A DNA stretch of 64,000 nucleotides from Massilia kyonggiensis (GCF_024756235.1 NZ_JANUGY010000009.1:1-64000); one strand, 5' to 3'; shown: positions 34,945 to 44,228, counted from the stretch's first letter. The notes: generated by a model not told the origin, from the letters alone. Numbers and translations are program-made.

Positions 34945-35205
34945 ATGAAACGTACCATCGCCACCCTGATCGCCGGTCTGTTTGCCACCGCCGCCTTCGC
35001 CCAGACCCCGGCTCCGGCCCAGACGACCACGCCGGATTCGGCCACGGCGCCGGCCGTCGCCAAGGCCGAAGCGACGCACGAGAAGCAGGAAGCGAAGAAG
35101 ACCACGAAGCACGTGAAGAAGGCAAAGCACGCGAAGAAGGCCGAGACGAAGGAAGCCGCGAAGGATGCGGCGGCCGATACGACGACGCCGGCTGCGACGA
35201 AGTAA
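34945..35205 (+). CDS. Exported Lys-rich small protein (paralogue 3)
   Basis: 86 residues. Signal peptide MKRTIATLIAGLFATAAFAQ differs from paralogues 1 and 2 by one residue. The mature part opens with a short Thr/Pro/Ala segment and continues with K/E/A-rich helix-forming sequence (EKQEAKKTTKHVKKAKHAKK). It lacks the long 11-mer array of paralogue 1 and the PAT tail of paralogue 2, so it looks like the reduced form. GAGGACTCTTCATC precedes the ATG. No terminator hairpin was seen before the convergent recG end, 8 nt away. Confidence 0.8.
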   Translation: MKRTIATLIAGLFATAAFAQTPAPAQTTTPDSATAPAVAKAEATHEKQEAKKTTKHVKKAKHAKKAETKEAAKDAAADTTTPAATK

Positions 35206-35213
35206 TCCGCCTT

Positions 35214-37298
35214 TTACACCTTTAAAAATTCCTCGCGCCCGCCCAGCCAGCGCTGCAGGTGCGCATCGACGATCGCATCAAGCTCGGGGCGGTCGGACTC
35301 GAGCAGCCACGCCGCCACGTCGCGTGCCTGTTCGACGATCCACTGGTCCGTCTCCAGGTTCGCGAAGCGCAGCATCGCCTGGCCGGACTGGCGCGCGCCG
35401 AGGAATTCGCCGGGGCCGCGGATTTCCAGGTCGCGCCGCGCGATCTCGAAGCCGTCCGTCGTCTCGCGCATCGTCATCAGCCGTTGCTTGGCGACGGGCC
35501 CCAGCGGGCTCTGATACAGCAGCAGGCACACGCTGGCGGCCGAACCGCGGCCCACGCGGCCGCGCAGCTGGTGCAGCTGCGACAGGCCGAAACGCTCGGC
35601 GTGCTCGATCACCATCAGCGATGCATTGGGCACGTCCACGCCCACCTCGATCACCGTCGTCGCCACGAGCACGTGCACCTCGCCCGCGGAAAACGCATCC
35701 ATGATCACCTGCTTCTCGGCCGGCTTCATGCGGCCGTGCACGAGGCCGACGACGAGGTCAGGCAGCGCTTCCGCCAGCGTCTCGTAGGTCTCGGTGGCCG
35801 TCTGCAGCTGCAGCGCTTCCGATTCCTCGATCAGCGGACAGACCCAGTAGACCTGCCGGCCTTCCTGCGCGGCCGCGTGCACGCGCTCGATCACTTCGTC
35901 GCGCCGGTTCTGGTCGATGGCGCGCGTGACGATGGGCGTGCGGCCCGGCGGCAGTTCATCGATGACGGAGACTTCCAGGTCGGCGTAATACGTCATCGCC
36001 AGGGTGCGCGGGATCGGCGTCGCGGACATCATCAGTTGATGTGGAACCAACCCATCGCTACCCTTGTTGCGCAGGGTGAGGCGCTGGCCGACGCCGAAAC
36101 GGTGCTGTTCGTCGACGAGCACGAGGCCCAGCTTCGCGAACTGCACCGTGTCCTGGATGAGGGCGTGCGTGCCGATCACGAGCTGCGCTTCGCCCGATTC
36201 CGCCATCTCGCTGGCCGCCGTCTTTTCCTTCTTTTTGAGGCTGCCCGTCAGCCACGCGACCTTCACGCCCAGCGGTTCCATCCACGCGGCGATCTTGCGG
36301 AAGTGCTGCTCGGCCAGGATCTCCGTCGGCGCCATCAGCGCGGCCTGGTAGCCGCTGTCGATGGCCTGCGCGGCGGCGAGGGCCGCGACGACCGTCTTGC
36401 CGCTGCCGACGTCGCCCTGCAGCAGGCGCTGCATCGGGTAATCCTCGCGCAGGTCGCGGCGGATTTCTTCCACGACGCGCTGCTGTGCATTGGTCAGCTT
36501 GAACGGCAGGGCCTGCAAGAATGACGAAGATAACGAGCCGACCGCACCGAGCACCGGCGCACCCTTTTCGCGCCGGGCCTGCTGCGCGCGTTTCAGCGAT
36601 AGCTGCTGCGCGAGCAGTTCGTCGAATTTCACGCGCGTCCAGGCGGGGTGGCTGCGTTCCGTCAGCGCGTGCTCGTCGACGTCCGGCGGCGGGTAGTGCA
36701 GCAGGCGCACGGCCGGCTGGAACTCGGCCAGGTTCAGTTTCTCGCGCACGGCGCGCGGCACGGTGTCGGTCCAGTCCACGCGCTTCATCGCGTCCGCAAT
36801 CGCGCGCCGCAGCACCGTCTGTGACAGGCCTTCGCCGGCCGGGTACACGGGCGTGAGGGAGTTCGGCAGCGGCGCGCCCTCGTTGACGATTTTATAGACC
36901 GGGTGGACCATCTCGGCACCGAAGAAGCCGTGCCGGACCTCGCTGCGGGCGCGCACGCGCGTGCCCTCGGCCAGCTGCTTGACCTGGCTGCCGTAGAAAT
37001 TCATGAAGCGCAGCTGGATGTCGGACGTCTCGTCGGCGATGGTCACCAGCAGCTGGCGCCGCGGCTTATAGGCGATTTCGTTCTTCGTGACGACGCCTTC
37101 GACCTGCGACACGTGGCCGCCGCGCAGGCAGGCTTCGCGGATGGGCACGATCTGCGTCTCGTCCTCGTAGCGCATGGGCAGGTGCAGGACGAGGTCCATG
37201 TCCGTGCGCAGGCCGAGCTTGGCGAGCTTGCTCTCGATGCTTTTCGCTGCGGGTTTGGCTGCGGCTTTGGCCGCCGGTTTGGCATTCGTGGCTGGCAT
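35214..37298 (-). CDS. recG: ATP-dependent DNA helicase RecG
   Basis: 694-residue branch-migrating helicase that remodels stalled forks and Holliday junctions. An N-terminal wedge/OB domain (about 40-170, phrases LHLPMRYEDETQIVPI, VRHGFFGAEMVHPVYKIV) is followed by the SF2 motor: Walker A LLQGDVGSGKTVVAALAA, Walker B VLVDEQHRFG, motif III MSATPIPRTLAMT and motif VI QLRGRVGRG. Length is standard. An Ala/Lys-rich leader (AKPAAKAAAKPAAKS) precedes the conserved start, so a downstream initiation cannot be excluded. It is divergent from queA. Confidence 0.96.
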   Translation of the reverse strand: MPATNAKPAAKAAAKPAAKSIESKLAKLGLRTDMDLVLHLPMRYEDETQIVPIREACLRGGHVSQVEGVVTKNEIAYKPRRQLLVTIADETSDIQLRFMNFYGSQVKQLAEGTRVRARSEVRHGFFGAEMVHPVYKIVNEGAPLPNSLTPVYPAGEGLSQTVLRRAIADAMKRVDWTDTVPRAVREKLNLAEFQPAVRLLHYPPPDVDEHALTERSHPAWTRVKFDELLAQQLSLKRAQQARREKGAPVLGAVGSLSSSFLQALPFKLTNAQQRVVEEIRRDLREDYPMQRLLQGDVGSGKTVVAALAAAQAIDSGYQAALMAPTEILAEQHFRKIAAWMEPLGVKVAWLTGSLKKKEKTAASEMAESGEAQLVIGTHALIQDTVQFAKLGLVLVDEQHRFGVGQRLTLRNKGSDGLVPHQLMMSATPIPRTLAMTYYADLEVSVIDELPPGRTPIVTRAIDQNRRDEVIERVHAAAQEGRQVYWVCPLIEESEALQLQTATETYETLAEALPDLVVGLVHGRMKPAEKQVIMDAFSAGEVHVLVATTVIEVGVDVPNASLMVIEHAERFGLSQLHQLRGRVGRGSAASVCLLLYQSPLGPVAKQRLMTMRETTDGFEIARRDLEIRGPGEFLGARQSGQAMLRFANLETDQWIVEQARDVAAWLLESDRPELDAIVDAHLQRWLGGREEFLKV

Positions 37299-37429
37299 GG
37301 CGGTTCGTTGGCGCGTGTTGTCGGCTTATCAGGATTTGGGCATAACGGTTATGGCCTGCGCCCGCCGGCCGGAATCCGGGTGTAAAATAATGGGTTCGCC
37401 GCACGCTGTAGCCCATATTGTAAGGCTCC

Positions 37430-38491
37430 ATGAGCAGTTTTTCCCAGATGAGCAAAACGTATTCCCTCTCCGACTTCGATTTCGACTTGCCGCCCGAGCG
37501 CATCGCCCAGGTGCCGCTGCCCGACCGCAGCGCGTCGCGCCTGCTGCATCTGGACGGCGACCGCATCACCGACCGACAATTCTCCGACATCGTCGACCAA
37601 TTGCAGGCCGGCGACACGCTCGTGATGAACAATACCCGGGTGCTGAAGGCGCGCTTCTTCGGCCAGAAGGATACGGGCGGCCAGGTCGAGGTGCTCGTCG
37701 AGCGCGTGCTCGACCCGCACACGGTGCTCGCGCAGGTGCGCGCGTCGAAGTCGCCGAAGCCCGGCTCGCGCATCCGCCTGGCCGATGCGTTCGAGGTCGG
37801 CGTCGGCGAGCGCGCCGGCGAATTCTTCACGCTGCACTTCGACGGCGACGTGTTCGAGCTGATCGAGGCCCACGGCCGCCTGCCGCTGCCGCCGTACATC
37901 GAGCATGACGCCGACGATTTCGACGAGCAGCGTTACCAGACCGTCTATTCGAAAGAGCCGGGCGCCGTCGCCGCGCCGACCGCCGGCCTGCACTTCGACC
38001 AGGCGCTGCTCGACAAGGTCGCGGCGAAAGGCGTGCGCATCGCGTACGTCACGCTGCACGTGGGCGCCGGCACGTTCCAGCCCGTGCGTGTCGAGAATCT
38101 CGCGGAGCACAAGATGCACAGCGAGTGGTACACGATCCCGCAAGAGACCGTCGACGCCGTGCGCGCCGCGCAGGCCGCGGGCCGCGACGTGGTCGCCGTC
38201 GGCACGACGTCGCTGCGCGCGCTGGAATCGGCGTCGCAGTCGGGCGAACTCGTCGCCGGCAGCGGCGACACCAACCTGTTCATCACCCCGGGTTACCTGT
38301 TCAAGACGGTCACCCGCCTGATCACGAACTTCCACCTGCCCAAGTCGACGCTGATGATGCTCGTCTCGGCCTTTGCCGGCTACGACGAGATCCGCACCGC
38401 GTATGCACATGCAATCGCCAGCGAATACCGCTTCTTCAGCTATGGCGACGCGATGCTGCTCACGACGCCATCACGCGCCACCAGGAATTGA
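37430..38491 (+). CDS. queA: tRNA preQ1(34) S-adenosylmethionine ribosyltransferase-isomerase
   Basis: 353-residue queuosine-pathway enzyme that transfers and isomerises the ribosyl part of SAM onto preQ1 in tRNA. Landmarks: FDFDLPPERIAQVPLPDRSASRLL, VMNNTRVLKARFFG, the GRLPLPPYI segment, AVAAPTAGLHFD, LHVGAGTFQPV and the C-terminal ITNFHLPKSTLMMLVSAF. ATG 37430 is used; an in-frame ATG at 37448 is also possible. The tgt gene starts 3 nt after its stop, the conserved queA-tgt pair. Confidence 0.96.
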   Translation: MSSFSQMSKTYSLSDFDFDLPPERIAQVPLPDRSASRLLHLDGDRITDRQFSDIVDQLQAGDTLVMNNTRVLKARFFGQKDTGGQVEVLVERVLDPHTVLAQVRASKSPKPGSRIRLADAFEVGVGERAGEFFTLHFDGDVFELIEAHGRLPLPPYIEHDADDFDEQRYQTVYSKEPGAVAAPTAGLHFDQALLDKVAAKGVRIAYVTLHVGAGTFQPVRVENLAEHKMHSEWYTIPQETVDAVRAAQAAGRDVVAVGTTSLRALESASQSGELVAGSGDTNLFITPGYLFKTVTRLITNFHLPKSTLMMLVSAFAGYDEIRTAYAHAIASEYRFFSYGDAMLLTTPSRATRN

Positions 38492-38494
38492 ACC

Positions 38495-39634
38495 ATGCTC
38501 GAATTTACCCTTCTTAAAAAAGACACGAGCGGCCTGTCGCACGCCCGCCGCGGCCGTTTAAAACTGAACCACGGCACCATCGAGACGCCGATCTTCATGC
38601 CCGTCGGGACCTATGGCTCCGTCAAGGCGATGGCGCCGAACGAGCTGAAGGAAGTGGGCTCGCAGATCATCCTCGGCAACACCTTCCACCTGTGGCTGCG
38701 CCCGGGCACGGACGTCATGGACAAGTTCGGCGGCCTGCACGGCTTCATGGGCTGGGACAAGCCGATCCTCACGGACTCCGGCGGCTTCCAGGTGTTTTCG
38801 CTGGGCGCGATGCGCAAGATCACGGAAGAGGGCGTGAAGTTCGCGTCGCCCATCGACGGCTCGCGCCTGTTCCTGTCGCCCGAGATCTCGATGCAGATCC
38901 AGCGTTCGCTGAACTCCGACATCGTTATGCAGTTCGACGAGTGCACGCCGTACGAGATCGACGGCCGCCCGGCGACCAGCGAGGAAGCGGCCAAGTCGAT
39001 GCGCATGTCGCTGCGCTGGGCCCAGCGCTCGATGAACGAATTTAACAAGGGCGAGAACCCGAATGCGCTGTTCGGCATCGTCCAGGGCGGCATGTACGAG
39101 CGCCTGCGCGACGAATCGCTCGCCGGCCTGGAAGAGATCGGCTTCCCGGGCCTGGCCATCGGCGGCCTGTCGGTGGGCGAGCCGAAGGAAGACATGATGC
39201 GCGTGCTGCAGCACGTCGGCCCGCGCCTGCCGGAAAACAAGCCGCACTACCTGATGGGCGTCGGCACGCCGGAAGATCTCGTGGAAGGCGTGGCGAACGG
39301 CGTCGACATGTTCGACTGCGTGATGCCGACCCGGAATGCGCGCAACGGCTGGCTGTTCACCCGCTTCGGCGACCTCAAGATCAAGAACGCCCGCTACAAG
39401 GACGATCAATCTCCGCTGGACGAGTCGTGCTCGTGCTACTGCTGCAAGAATTTCTCGCGCGCCTACCTGCACCACCTGCACCGCTCCAAGGAAATCCTGG
39501 GCGCGCGCCTGAACACCATCCACAACCTGCATTACTACCTGAACCTCATGCAGGAGATCCGCGACGCCATCGATGCGGACCGGTTCCACGAATTCCGCCT
39601 GCAGTTCAACGCGGACCGCGCCCGCGGCGTGTAA
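38495..39634 (+). CDS. tgt: tRNA-guanine transglycosylase
   Basis: 379-residue enzyme exchanging G34 of GUN-anticodon tRNAs for preQ1. The active-site aspartates are in TDSGGFQVFSLG and GVDMFDCVMPTRNARNG. The zinc site is the C-terminal CSCYCC cluster with a later histidine. GGLSVGEPKEDM is the conserved loop. It is coupled to queA and followed by the sec genes, the usual order in proteobacteria. Confidence 0.97.
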   Translation: MLEFTLLKKDTSGLSHARRGRLKLNHGTIETPIFMPVGTYGSVKAMAPNELKEVGSQIILGNTFHLWLRPGTDVMDKFGGLHGFMGWDKPILTDSGGFQVFSLGAMRKITEEGVKFASPIDGSRLFLSPEISMQIQRSLNSDIVMQFDECTPYEIDGRPATSEEAAKSMRMSLRWAQRSMNEFNKGENPNALFGIVQGGMYERLRDESLAGLEEIGFPGLAIGGLSVGEPKEDMMRVLQHVGPRLPENKPHYLMGVGTPEDLVEGVANGVDMFDCVMPTRNARNGWLFTRFGDLKIKNARYKDDQSPLDESCSCYCCKNFSRAYLHHLHRSKEILGARLNTIHNLHYYLNLMQEIRDAIDADRFHEFRLQFNADRARGV

Positions 39635-39761
39635 AGCATTAAATTTCCGATAATATCTTGCATTTTGGCAGCCAGTTCCCACATGGCGGGAAACTGGCTG
39701 TTGCAAGTTTGCCGGTGCTAGAATACAGCGCTTGTTTTTTCATCTCATAATCGGAGTCCTT

Positions 39762-40094
39762 GTGTTCATTTCCAACGCTTACGCGCAAACCGCCGGTGCA
39801 GCCGATCCGGGTCTGATGGGTAACCTCACCACGTTCGCCCCGCTGATCCTGATGTTCGTGGTCATGTACTTCCTCATGATCCGTCCGCAGCAGAAGCGCC
39901 AGAAAGAACTGAAAACCATGATGGACGCGCTGGCCAAGGGCGACGAAGTCATCACCGTCGGCGGCATGCTGGGTCGCGTCACCAAGGTGACCGACACGTA
40001 CGTGACCGTCGAAGTGTCGGCCGGTACCGAAGTGGTCGTGCAGAAGAACGCCGTGACCGCGCTGCTGCCGAAGGGCACGCTGAAGTCCCTGTAA
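39762..40094 (+). CDS. yajC: Sec translocon accessory protein YajC
   Basis: 110-residue single-span membrane protein of the SecDF-YajC complex. It starts VFISNAYAQT, the characteristic YajC start, from a GTG at 39762 with GGAG 7 nt upstream; a TTG further upstream gives a non-family extension. The helix is PLILMFVVMYFLMI, followed by RPQQKRQKELKTMMDALAKG and a beta-rich cytoplasmic part (GDEVITVGGMLGRVTKV). The gap to tgt (127 nt) holds an imperfect hairpin and a TAGAAT that may be a -10 element. Confidence 0.95.
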   Translation: MFISNAYAQTAGAADPGLMGNLTTFAPLILMFVVMYFLMIRPQQKRQKELKTMMDALAKGDEVITVGGMLGRVTKVTDTYVTVEVSAGTEVVVQKNAVTALLPKGTLKSL

Positions 40095-40151
40095 TCCGGC
40101 CGCGCGGCCAGAGCGCCGCGCTTCCCGCCCGATCCTGAACGCTGGAACATC

Positions 40152-42041
40152 ATGAATCGTTACCCCCTCTGGAAGTACATACTGATCCTCGTGACAGTGC
40201 TCGTTGGCCTGCTGTATACGGCGCCCAACTATTTCGTCGACTCGCCGGCACTGCAGGTGACGACCTCCAAGGCGACCGTCAAGGTCAACAGCGACACGGT
40301 CACCCGGGTTGCCGAAGCGCTCAAGCGCGACGGTATTCCCGTCGAGGCCGTGGCGCTGGAAGGTTCGGGCGACAGGAGCGCCGTGCGTGCGCGCTTCGCC
40401 ACTCCCGATATCCAGTTCAAGGCCAAGACCGCGCTGGAGCGCGACCTGAACCGTGACCCGGCCGACCCCGATTACATCGTCACCGTCAACCTGGTCAAGA
40501 ACACCCCGGCCTGGATGCAGGCCATCAATGCCAAGCCGCTGAACCTGGGCCTCGACCTGCGCGGCGGCGTGCACTTCCTGCTGCAGGTGGATTCCAAGGC
40601 CGTGCAGGAGACCCGCATCAAGAGCGTCCTGTCCAGCGTCCGCAGCGAGCTGCGCGACCAGAACATCCGCCACGCCGGCATCGACCGCGTCGGCAACAAC
40701 GTCGAGATCAAGTTCCGCGACGAAGCCACCCGTACGCAGGCGCGCAACGTGCTGGCCCGCCAGAACGCCGACCTGGCGTTTTCGGACGCCGCCGACGGCA
40801 CCGACCTGAAGCTGATCGTGACCCTGAAGCCGGAAGCGCTGCAGCGCGTGGTGGAAGAGGGCGTAAAGCAGAACATCGCCGCACTGGGCAAGCGCATCAA
40901 CGAACTGGGCGTGAGCGAGCCCGTGATCCAGCAACAGGGCCGCGACCGCATCGTCGTCCAGCTGCCGGGCGAGCAGGACGTCGCCCGTGCCAAGGACATC
41001 ATCGGCCGTACCGCCACGCTGGAATTCCGCGTGACCGACGATACCGTCACCCCGGGCACGGAACTGTCCGCCGCGATCCCGCTGAATTCGGAACTGTTCA
41101 CCGAAGGCGCCGGCGCGCCGGTCGTCGTGTCGAAAGACGTCGTCGTGAGCGGCGATGCGGTCATCAACGCGGTCGCCGGTTTCGACCAGAACCAGCGTCC
41201 GGCCGTGAACATCGAGCTGAACGCCGAAGGCGGCCGCAAGATGCGCGCCATGACGCGCGAGCGCGTCGGCAAGCGCATGGCCACCTTGCTGAAGGAAAAA
41301 GGCAAGTACAACGTGCTGCAGGTCGCGACCATCCAGAGCGAATTCGGTGCGAACTTCCAGACCACCGGCATGGCCAGCCCGCAGGCCGCCGCCGAGCTGG
41401 CGCTGCTGCTGCGCTCCGGCGCGCTGTCGGCGCCGATGGAATTCGTCGAGGAACGCGTCGTCGGCCCGCAGCTCGGTGCCGAGAATATCGCCAAGGGCCT
41501 GCACTCCACGCTGTGGGGCTTCGTGGCGATCGCGATCTTCATGATCATCTACTACCAGCTGTTCGGCTTCTTCAGCGTCGTGGCGCTGGCCTGCAACCTG
41601 CTGTTCCTGCTGGCGCTGCTGTCGATGCTGGGCGCAACGCTGACCCTGCCGGGTATCGCGGCAATCGCGCTGGCGCTGGGTATGGCGATCGACGCCAACG
41701 TGCTGATCAACGAACGCATCCGCGAGGAGCTGCGTGCGGGTAATACACCGCAGGCGGCCATCTCGGCCGGCTTCAGCCATGCGTGGGCGACCATTCTCGA
41801 CTCGAACGTGACGACCCTGATCGTCGGCCTGGCGCTGCTGGTGTTCGGTTCGGGCGCCGTGCGCGGCTTCGCCGTCGTCCACTGCCTGGGCATCCTGACG
41901 TCGATGTTCTCGGCCGTGTTCCTGTCGCGCGGCGTCGTGAACCTGTGGTACGGCCGCAAGAAGAAGCTCGGCAAGATCGCCATCGGCACCGTGTGGAACG
42001 CGGATGCCAGCGCGGCCAAGGCGGCCGTCAAGAAAGGATAA
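40152..42041 (+). CDS. secD: Protein translocase subunit SecD
   Basis: 629-residue six-helix RND-type subunit that uses proton motive force to complete protein export. TM1 (WKYILILVTVLVGLLYTAPN) leads to the large periplasmic domain with NLGLDLRGGVHFLLQVD and INELGVSEPVIQQQGRDRIV. The membrane part has GMAIDANVLINERIREELRAG and SGAVRGFAVVHCLGILTSMF. It is followed by secF after 12 nt. Confidence 0.97.
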   Translation: MNRYPLWKYILILVTVLVGLLYTAPNYFVDSPALQVTTSKATVKVNSDTVTRVAEALKRDGIPVEAVALEGSGDRSAVRARFATPDIQFKAKTALERDLNRDPADPDYIVTVNLVKNTPAWMQAINAKPLNLGLDLRGGVHFLLQVDSKAVQETRIKSVLSSVRSELRDQNIRHAGIDRVGNNVEIKFRDEATRTQARNVLARQNADLAFSDAADGTDLKLIVTLKPEALQRVVEEGVKQNIAALGKRINELGVSEPVIQQQGRDRIVVQLPGEQDVARAKDIIGRTATLEFRVTDDTVTPGTELSAAIPLNSELFTEGAGAPVVVSKDVVVSGDAVINAVAGFDQNQRPAVNIELNAEGGRKMRAMTRERVGKRMATLLKEKGKYNVLQVATIQSEFGANFQTTGMASPQAAAELALLLRSGALSAPMEFVEERVVGPQLGAENIAKGLHSTLWGFVAIAIFMIIYYQLFGFFSVVALACNLLFLLALLSMLGATLTLPGIAAIALALGMAIDANVLINERIREELRAGNTPQAAISAGFSHAWATILDSNVTTLIVGLALLVFGSGAVRGFAVVHCLGILTSMFSAVFLSRGVVNLWYGRKKKLGKIAIGTVWNADASAAKAAVKKG

Positions 42042-42053
42042 CCGGGGTAGAAC

Positions 42054-43076
42054 ATGGAATTTTTCAAGATTAAACGGGACATCCCGTTCATGCGCCACGC
42101 GTTGATCTTCAACGTGATCTCGGCGCTGACCTTCGTCGCCGCGGTGTTCTTCCTGGTGACCAAGCACCTGCACTTCTCGGTCGAGTTCACGGGCGGTACA
42201 GTGATGGAACTGCGCTACCCGCATGCGGCCGACCAGGAAAAGATCCGCCACAGCCTGGAAAAGCTGGGCTTCGAGCAGCCGGAAGTGGCCACGTTCGGCA
42301 CCGCGCAGGACATCATGTTGCGCCTGCCGATCCGCCAGGGCGCCCCTGGTTCGAGCACGTCGGCGACGGTGTTCAACGCACTGTGCGCGGCGGAAGCCGG
42401 TACGCCGAAGCAGATCGAGCAGACCACCGACAAGGGCGAGAAAGTCGCCCGCACCAGCTGCGTGAACGCGGCGGGCGCGGAAGTGCTGAGCCAGCAGCGC
42501 GTGGAATTCGTCGGCCCACAGGTCGGCGACGAACTGGCGCAGAACGGCCTGAACGCCCTGATCATGGTCGTCGTCGGCGTGATGATCTACCTGGCCGTGC
42601 GCTTCGAATGGAAGTTCGCGGTCGCCGCGATCGTCGCCAACCTGCACGACGTCGTCATCATCCTGGGCTTCTTCGCCTTCTTCCAGTGGGAATTCTCGCT
42701 GACCGTGCTGGCCGCCGTGCTGGCCGTGCTGGGTTACTCCGTGAACGAATCGGTCGTGATCTTCGACCGGATCCGCGAGACCTTCCGCAAGGAGCGCAAG
42801 CTGACCGTGACCCAGGTCATCGACCACGCGATCACGAGCACGATCTCGCGTACGATCATCACGCACGGCTGTACCGAGATGATGGTCCTGTCGATGCTGT
42901 TCTTCGGCGGCCAGACGCTGCACTACTTCGCGATCGCGCTGACCATCGGTATCCTGTTCGGTATCTACTCGTCCGTGTTCGTGGCGGCCGCCATCGCCAT
43001 GTGGCTGGGCGTCAAGCGCGAAGACCTGATCAAGCCGATCAAGGCGAAGGACGAAACGGACGGCGCCGTCGTGTAA
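42054..43076 (+). CDS. secF: Protein translocase subunit SecF
   Basis: 340-residue partner of SecD. Starts MEFFKIKRDIPFM, has the family FSVEFTGGTVMELRY, then GPQVGDELAQNGLNALI and the membrane signature GYSVNESVVIFDRIRETFRK with the STISRTIITHG segment. A few extra residues in the periplasmic loop (GEKVARTSCVNAAGAEV) suggest a family-specific insertion. It ends the sec operon before a strong terminator. Confidence 0.97.
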   Translation: MEFFKIKRDIPFMRHALIFNVISALTFVAAVFFLVTKHLHFSVEFTGGTVMELRYPHAADQEKIRHSLEKLGFEQPEVATFGTAQDIMLRLPIRQGAPGSSTSATVFNALCAAEAGTPKQIEQTTDKGEKVARTSCVNAAGAEVLSQQRVEFVGPQVGDELAQNGLNALIMVVVGVMIYLAVRFEWKFAVAAIVANLHDVVIILGFFAFFQWEFSLTVLAAVLAVLGYSVNESVVIFDRIRETFRKERKLTVTQVIDHAITSTISRTIITHGCTEMMVLSMLFFGGQTLHYFAIALTIGILFGIYSSVFVAAAIAMWLGVKREDLIKPIKAKDETDGAVV

Positions 43077-43100
43077 GTGCGCGTCGTCTCGTAACAGAAA

Positions 43101-43138
43101 AAGCCGCCCGGCCTCGCCGTGGCGGCTTTTGTTTTTTT
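43101..43138 (+). terminator. Intrinsic terminator of the sec operon
   Basis: AAGCCGCC, 12-nt loop, GGCGGCTT, then a T-rich tract (TTTTG followed by seven T). Confidence 0.88.
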
Positions 43139-43186
43139 ACTTTGTGTGAAACAGCGCACAGAGCGCCGACACAAGGCGGACTTAAG

Positions 43187-43216
43187 ATGGACTCGTCTCT
43201 TTCAGGACATCCCTAG
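43187..43216 (+). CDS. Possible 9-residue peptide MDSSLSGHP, copy 1
   Basis: ATG to TAG within the identical core block. AAGGCGGA lies 5-12 nt upstream and could act as ribosome site. It encodes the same peptide as copy 2. Identity continues beyond the stop codon, so the conservation may concern RNA and not the peptide; coding is unproven. Confidence 0.25.
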   Translation: MDSSLSGHP

Positions 43217-43228
43217 TTTTGGACTTCA

Positions 43229-43258
43229 CCCGCTCCCGCAAGGAGCGGGTTTTTTTTT
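43229..43258 (+). terminator. Intrinsic terminator of element copy 1
   Basis: CCCGCTCC-CGCAA-GGAGCGGG, 8-bp stem, followed by nine T. It touches the stop codon of the convergent MerR gene. Confidence 0.9.
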
Positions 43259-44228
43259 ATCGAGCCGGCGGCGGCAGCGGGATGCCTTCCGTGCGCGCCA
43301 GCCGTTCCAGCGCCGCCTCCAGAATCATGCGGGCCTGGCCGGCGGACTGGTGCAGATCGAGGTGGACTTGCGCATCCGCGCTGTTGCGCGACGCGCACTG
43401 GGCGCTGTAGCGCTCGAAGCTGCCGACCATCAGCAGCAGTTCCGCCATGTGGCGCGGGCATTCGCAGGCCAGCGCGCTGCTGGCGCCCGTGATGCCGGCC
43501 AGCGTCTCTTCGTCGAAGCGTGGTCCCGCGGGCGGGGCGTCGGCGGCGCGGGCCGGCAGATGCTGTCCTTCCAGCGCCTGCCGGCACAACGGTACCAGTT
43601 CACCCATCTCGGATGGCACGCGTGCCACCAGCCACCCCTGCGCCCTTAGCGCGCGGATGGTCGCGCTCGGGCTGAAGCGGTACAGCACGACGACGGCCGC
43701 CGCATGCAGCGCGTCGCTGGCCGCCTGGATCATCGGGATCGCGTGTTCGTCGAGCTCGGACAATTCCACCAGCAGCACTTCGGTGCGCAGGTCCGGCCCC
43801 AGGCAGTCGGCCGGTTCGAAGCGCGAGCAGCTGGCCTGCACGTTCAGCAGCAGGGTGTCGTGCGGGCTCGCGGCGATCCGGCGCGCGAGGCCCAGGCCGA
43901 TGACGACGACATCGATGGGCCGCACAAGCACGCCGTCGCGCGGCGCGCTTCCGCCGCCCAGCGCGCGCAAATCATCCGTGGACAAATGGGCCAGCTGGCC
44001 GATGGGATGGCCGCGGTCGACCAGCTGTTTCAGCAGGCCCAGGCGTTGCACCTGGTCCGCCGTGTACAGGCGCTGGCCGCTGGCCGAGCGGCGCGTGCCC
44101 GAGAGATCGTAGCGCCGTTCCCACACGCGCAGCGTTTCCACCGACAGGCCGGCCAGGCGCGCCGCGACGCCGCTGCGGTAGGTCAAGTCATTGGCATTGT
44201 CCTGGGATTGCTTGAGTATCGTGTCCAT
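43257..44228 (-). CDS. MerR-family transcriptional regulator with large C-terminal domain
   Basis: 323 residues. The N-terminal winged helix (about 15-85) reads YRSGVAARLAGLSVETLRVWERRYDL, then GQRLYTADQVQRLGLLKQLVDRGHPIGQLAHL, the pattern of MlrA/CarA-like MerR proteins. The remaining region (about 95-220) looks like an alpha/beta effector domain in the place of a cobalamin domain, but no DxHxxG cobalamin motif is seen. The C-terminus is helical. Its gene lies between two plus-strand copies of a conserved element and is antisense to both transcripts' direction. Target genes unknown. Confidence 0.87.
   Translation of the reverse strand: MDTILKQSQDNANDLTYRSGVAARLAGLSVETLRVWERRYDLSGTRRSASGQRLYTADQVQRLGLLKQLVDRGHPIGQLAHLSTDDLRALGGGSAPRDGVLVRPIDVVVIGLGLARRIAASPHDTLLLNVQASCSRFEPADCLGPDLRTEVLLVELSELDEHAIPMIQAASDALHAAAVVVLYRFSPSATIRALRAQGWLVARVPSEMGELVPLCRQALEGQHLPARAADAPPAGPRFDEETLAGITGASSALACECPRHMAELLLMVGSFERYSAQCASRNSADAQVHLDLHQSAGQARMILEAALERLARTEGIPLPPPAR

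Larger units (their letters stand above)
43143..43258 (+). ncRNA. Conserved terminator-ended element, copy 1 (candidate sRNA/leader)
   Basis: A 44-nt block (43183-43226) is identical to 44371-44414. Upstream similarity extends to GCACAGAG (43156-43163) and TGTGTG (43143-43148). The element ends in an intrinsic terminator, CCCGCTCC-CGCAA-GGAGCGGG plus nine T (43229-43258). The block has three GGAC motifs and a small open frame MDSSLSGHP. It follows the sec operon terminator by only a few nt, so its own promoter would overlap that region, or it arises from read-through. Terminator stems differ between copies while the core does not, so selection on the core is likely. Confidence 0.55.

Noticed and set aside
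39639..42923. Minus-strand open frame of 1,094 codons across yajC-secD-secF
   Set aside because: Same reason: shadow of conserved sec genes with low-complexity His/Arg/Gln composition.
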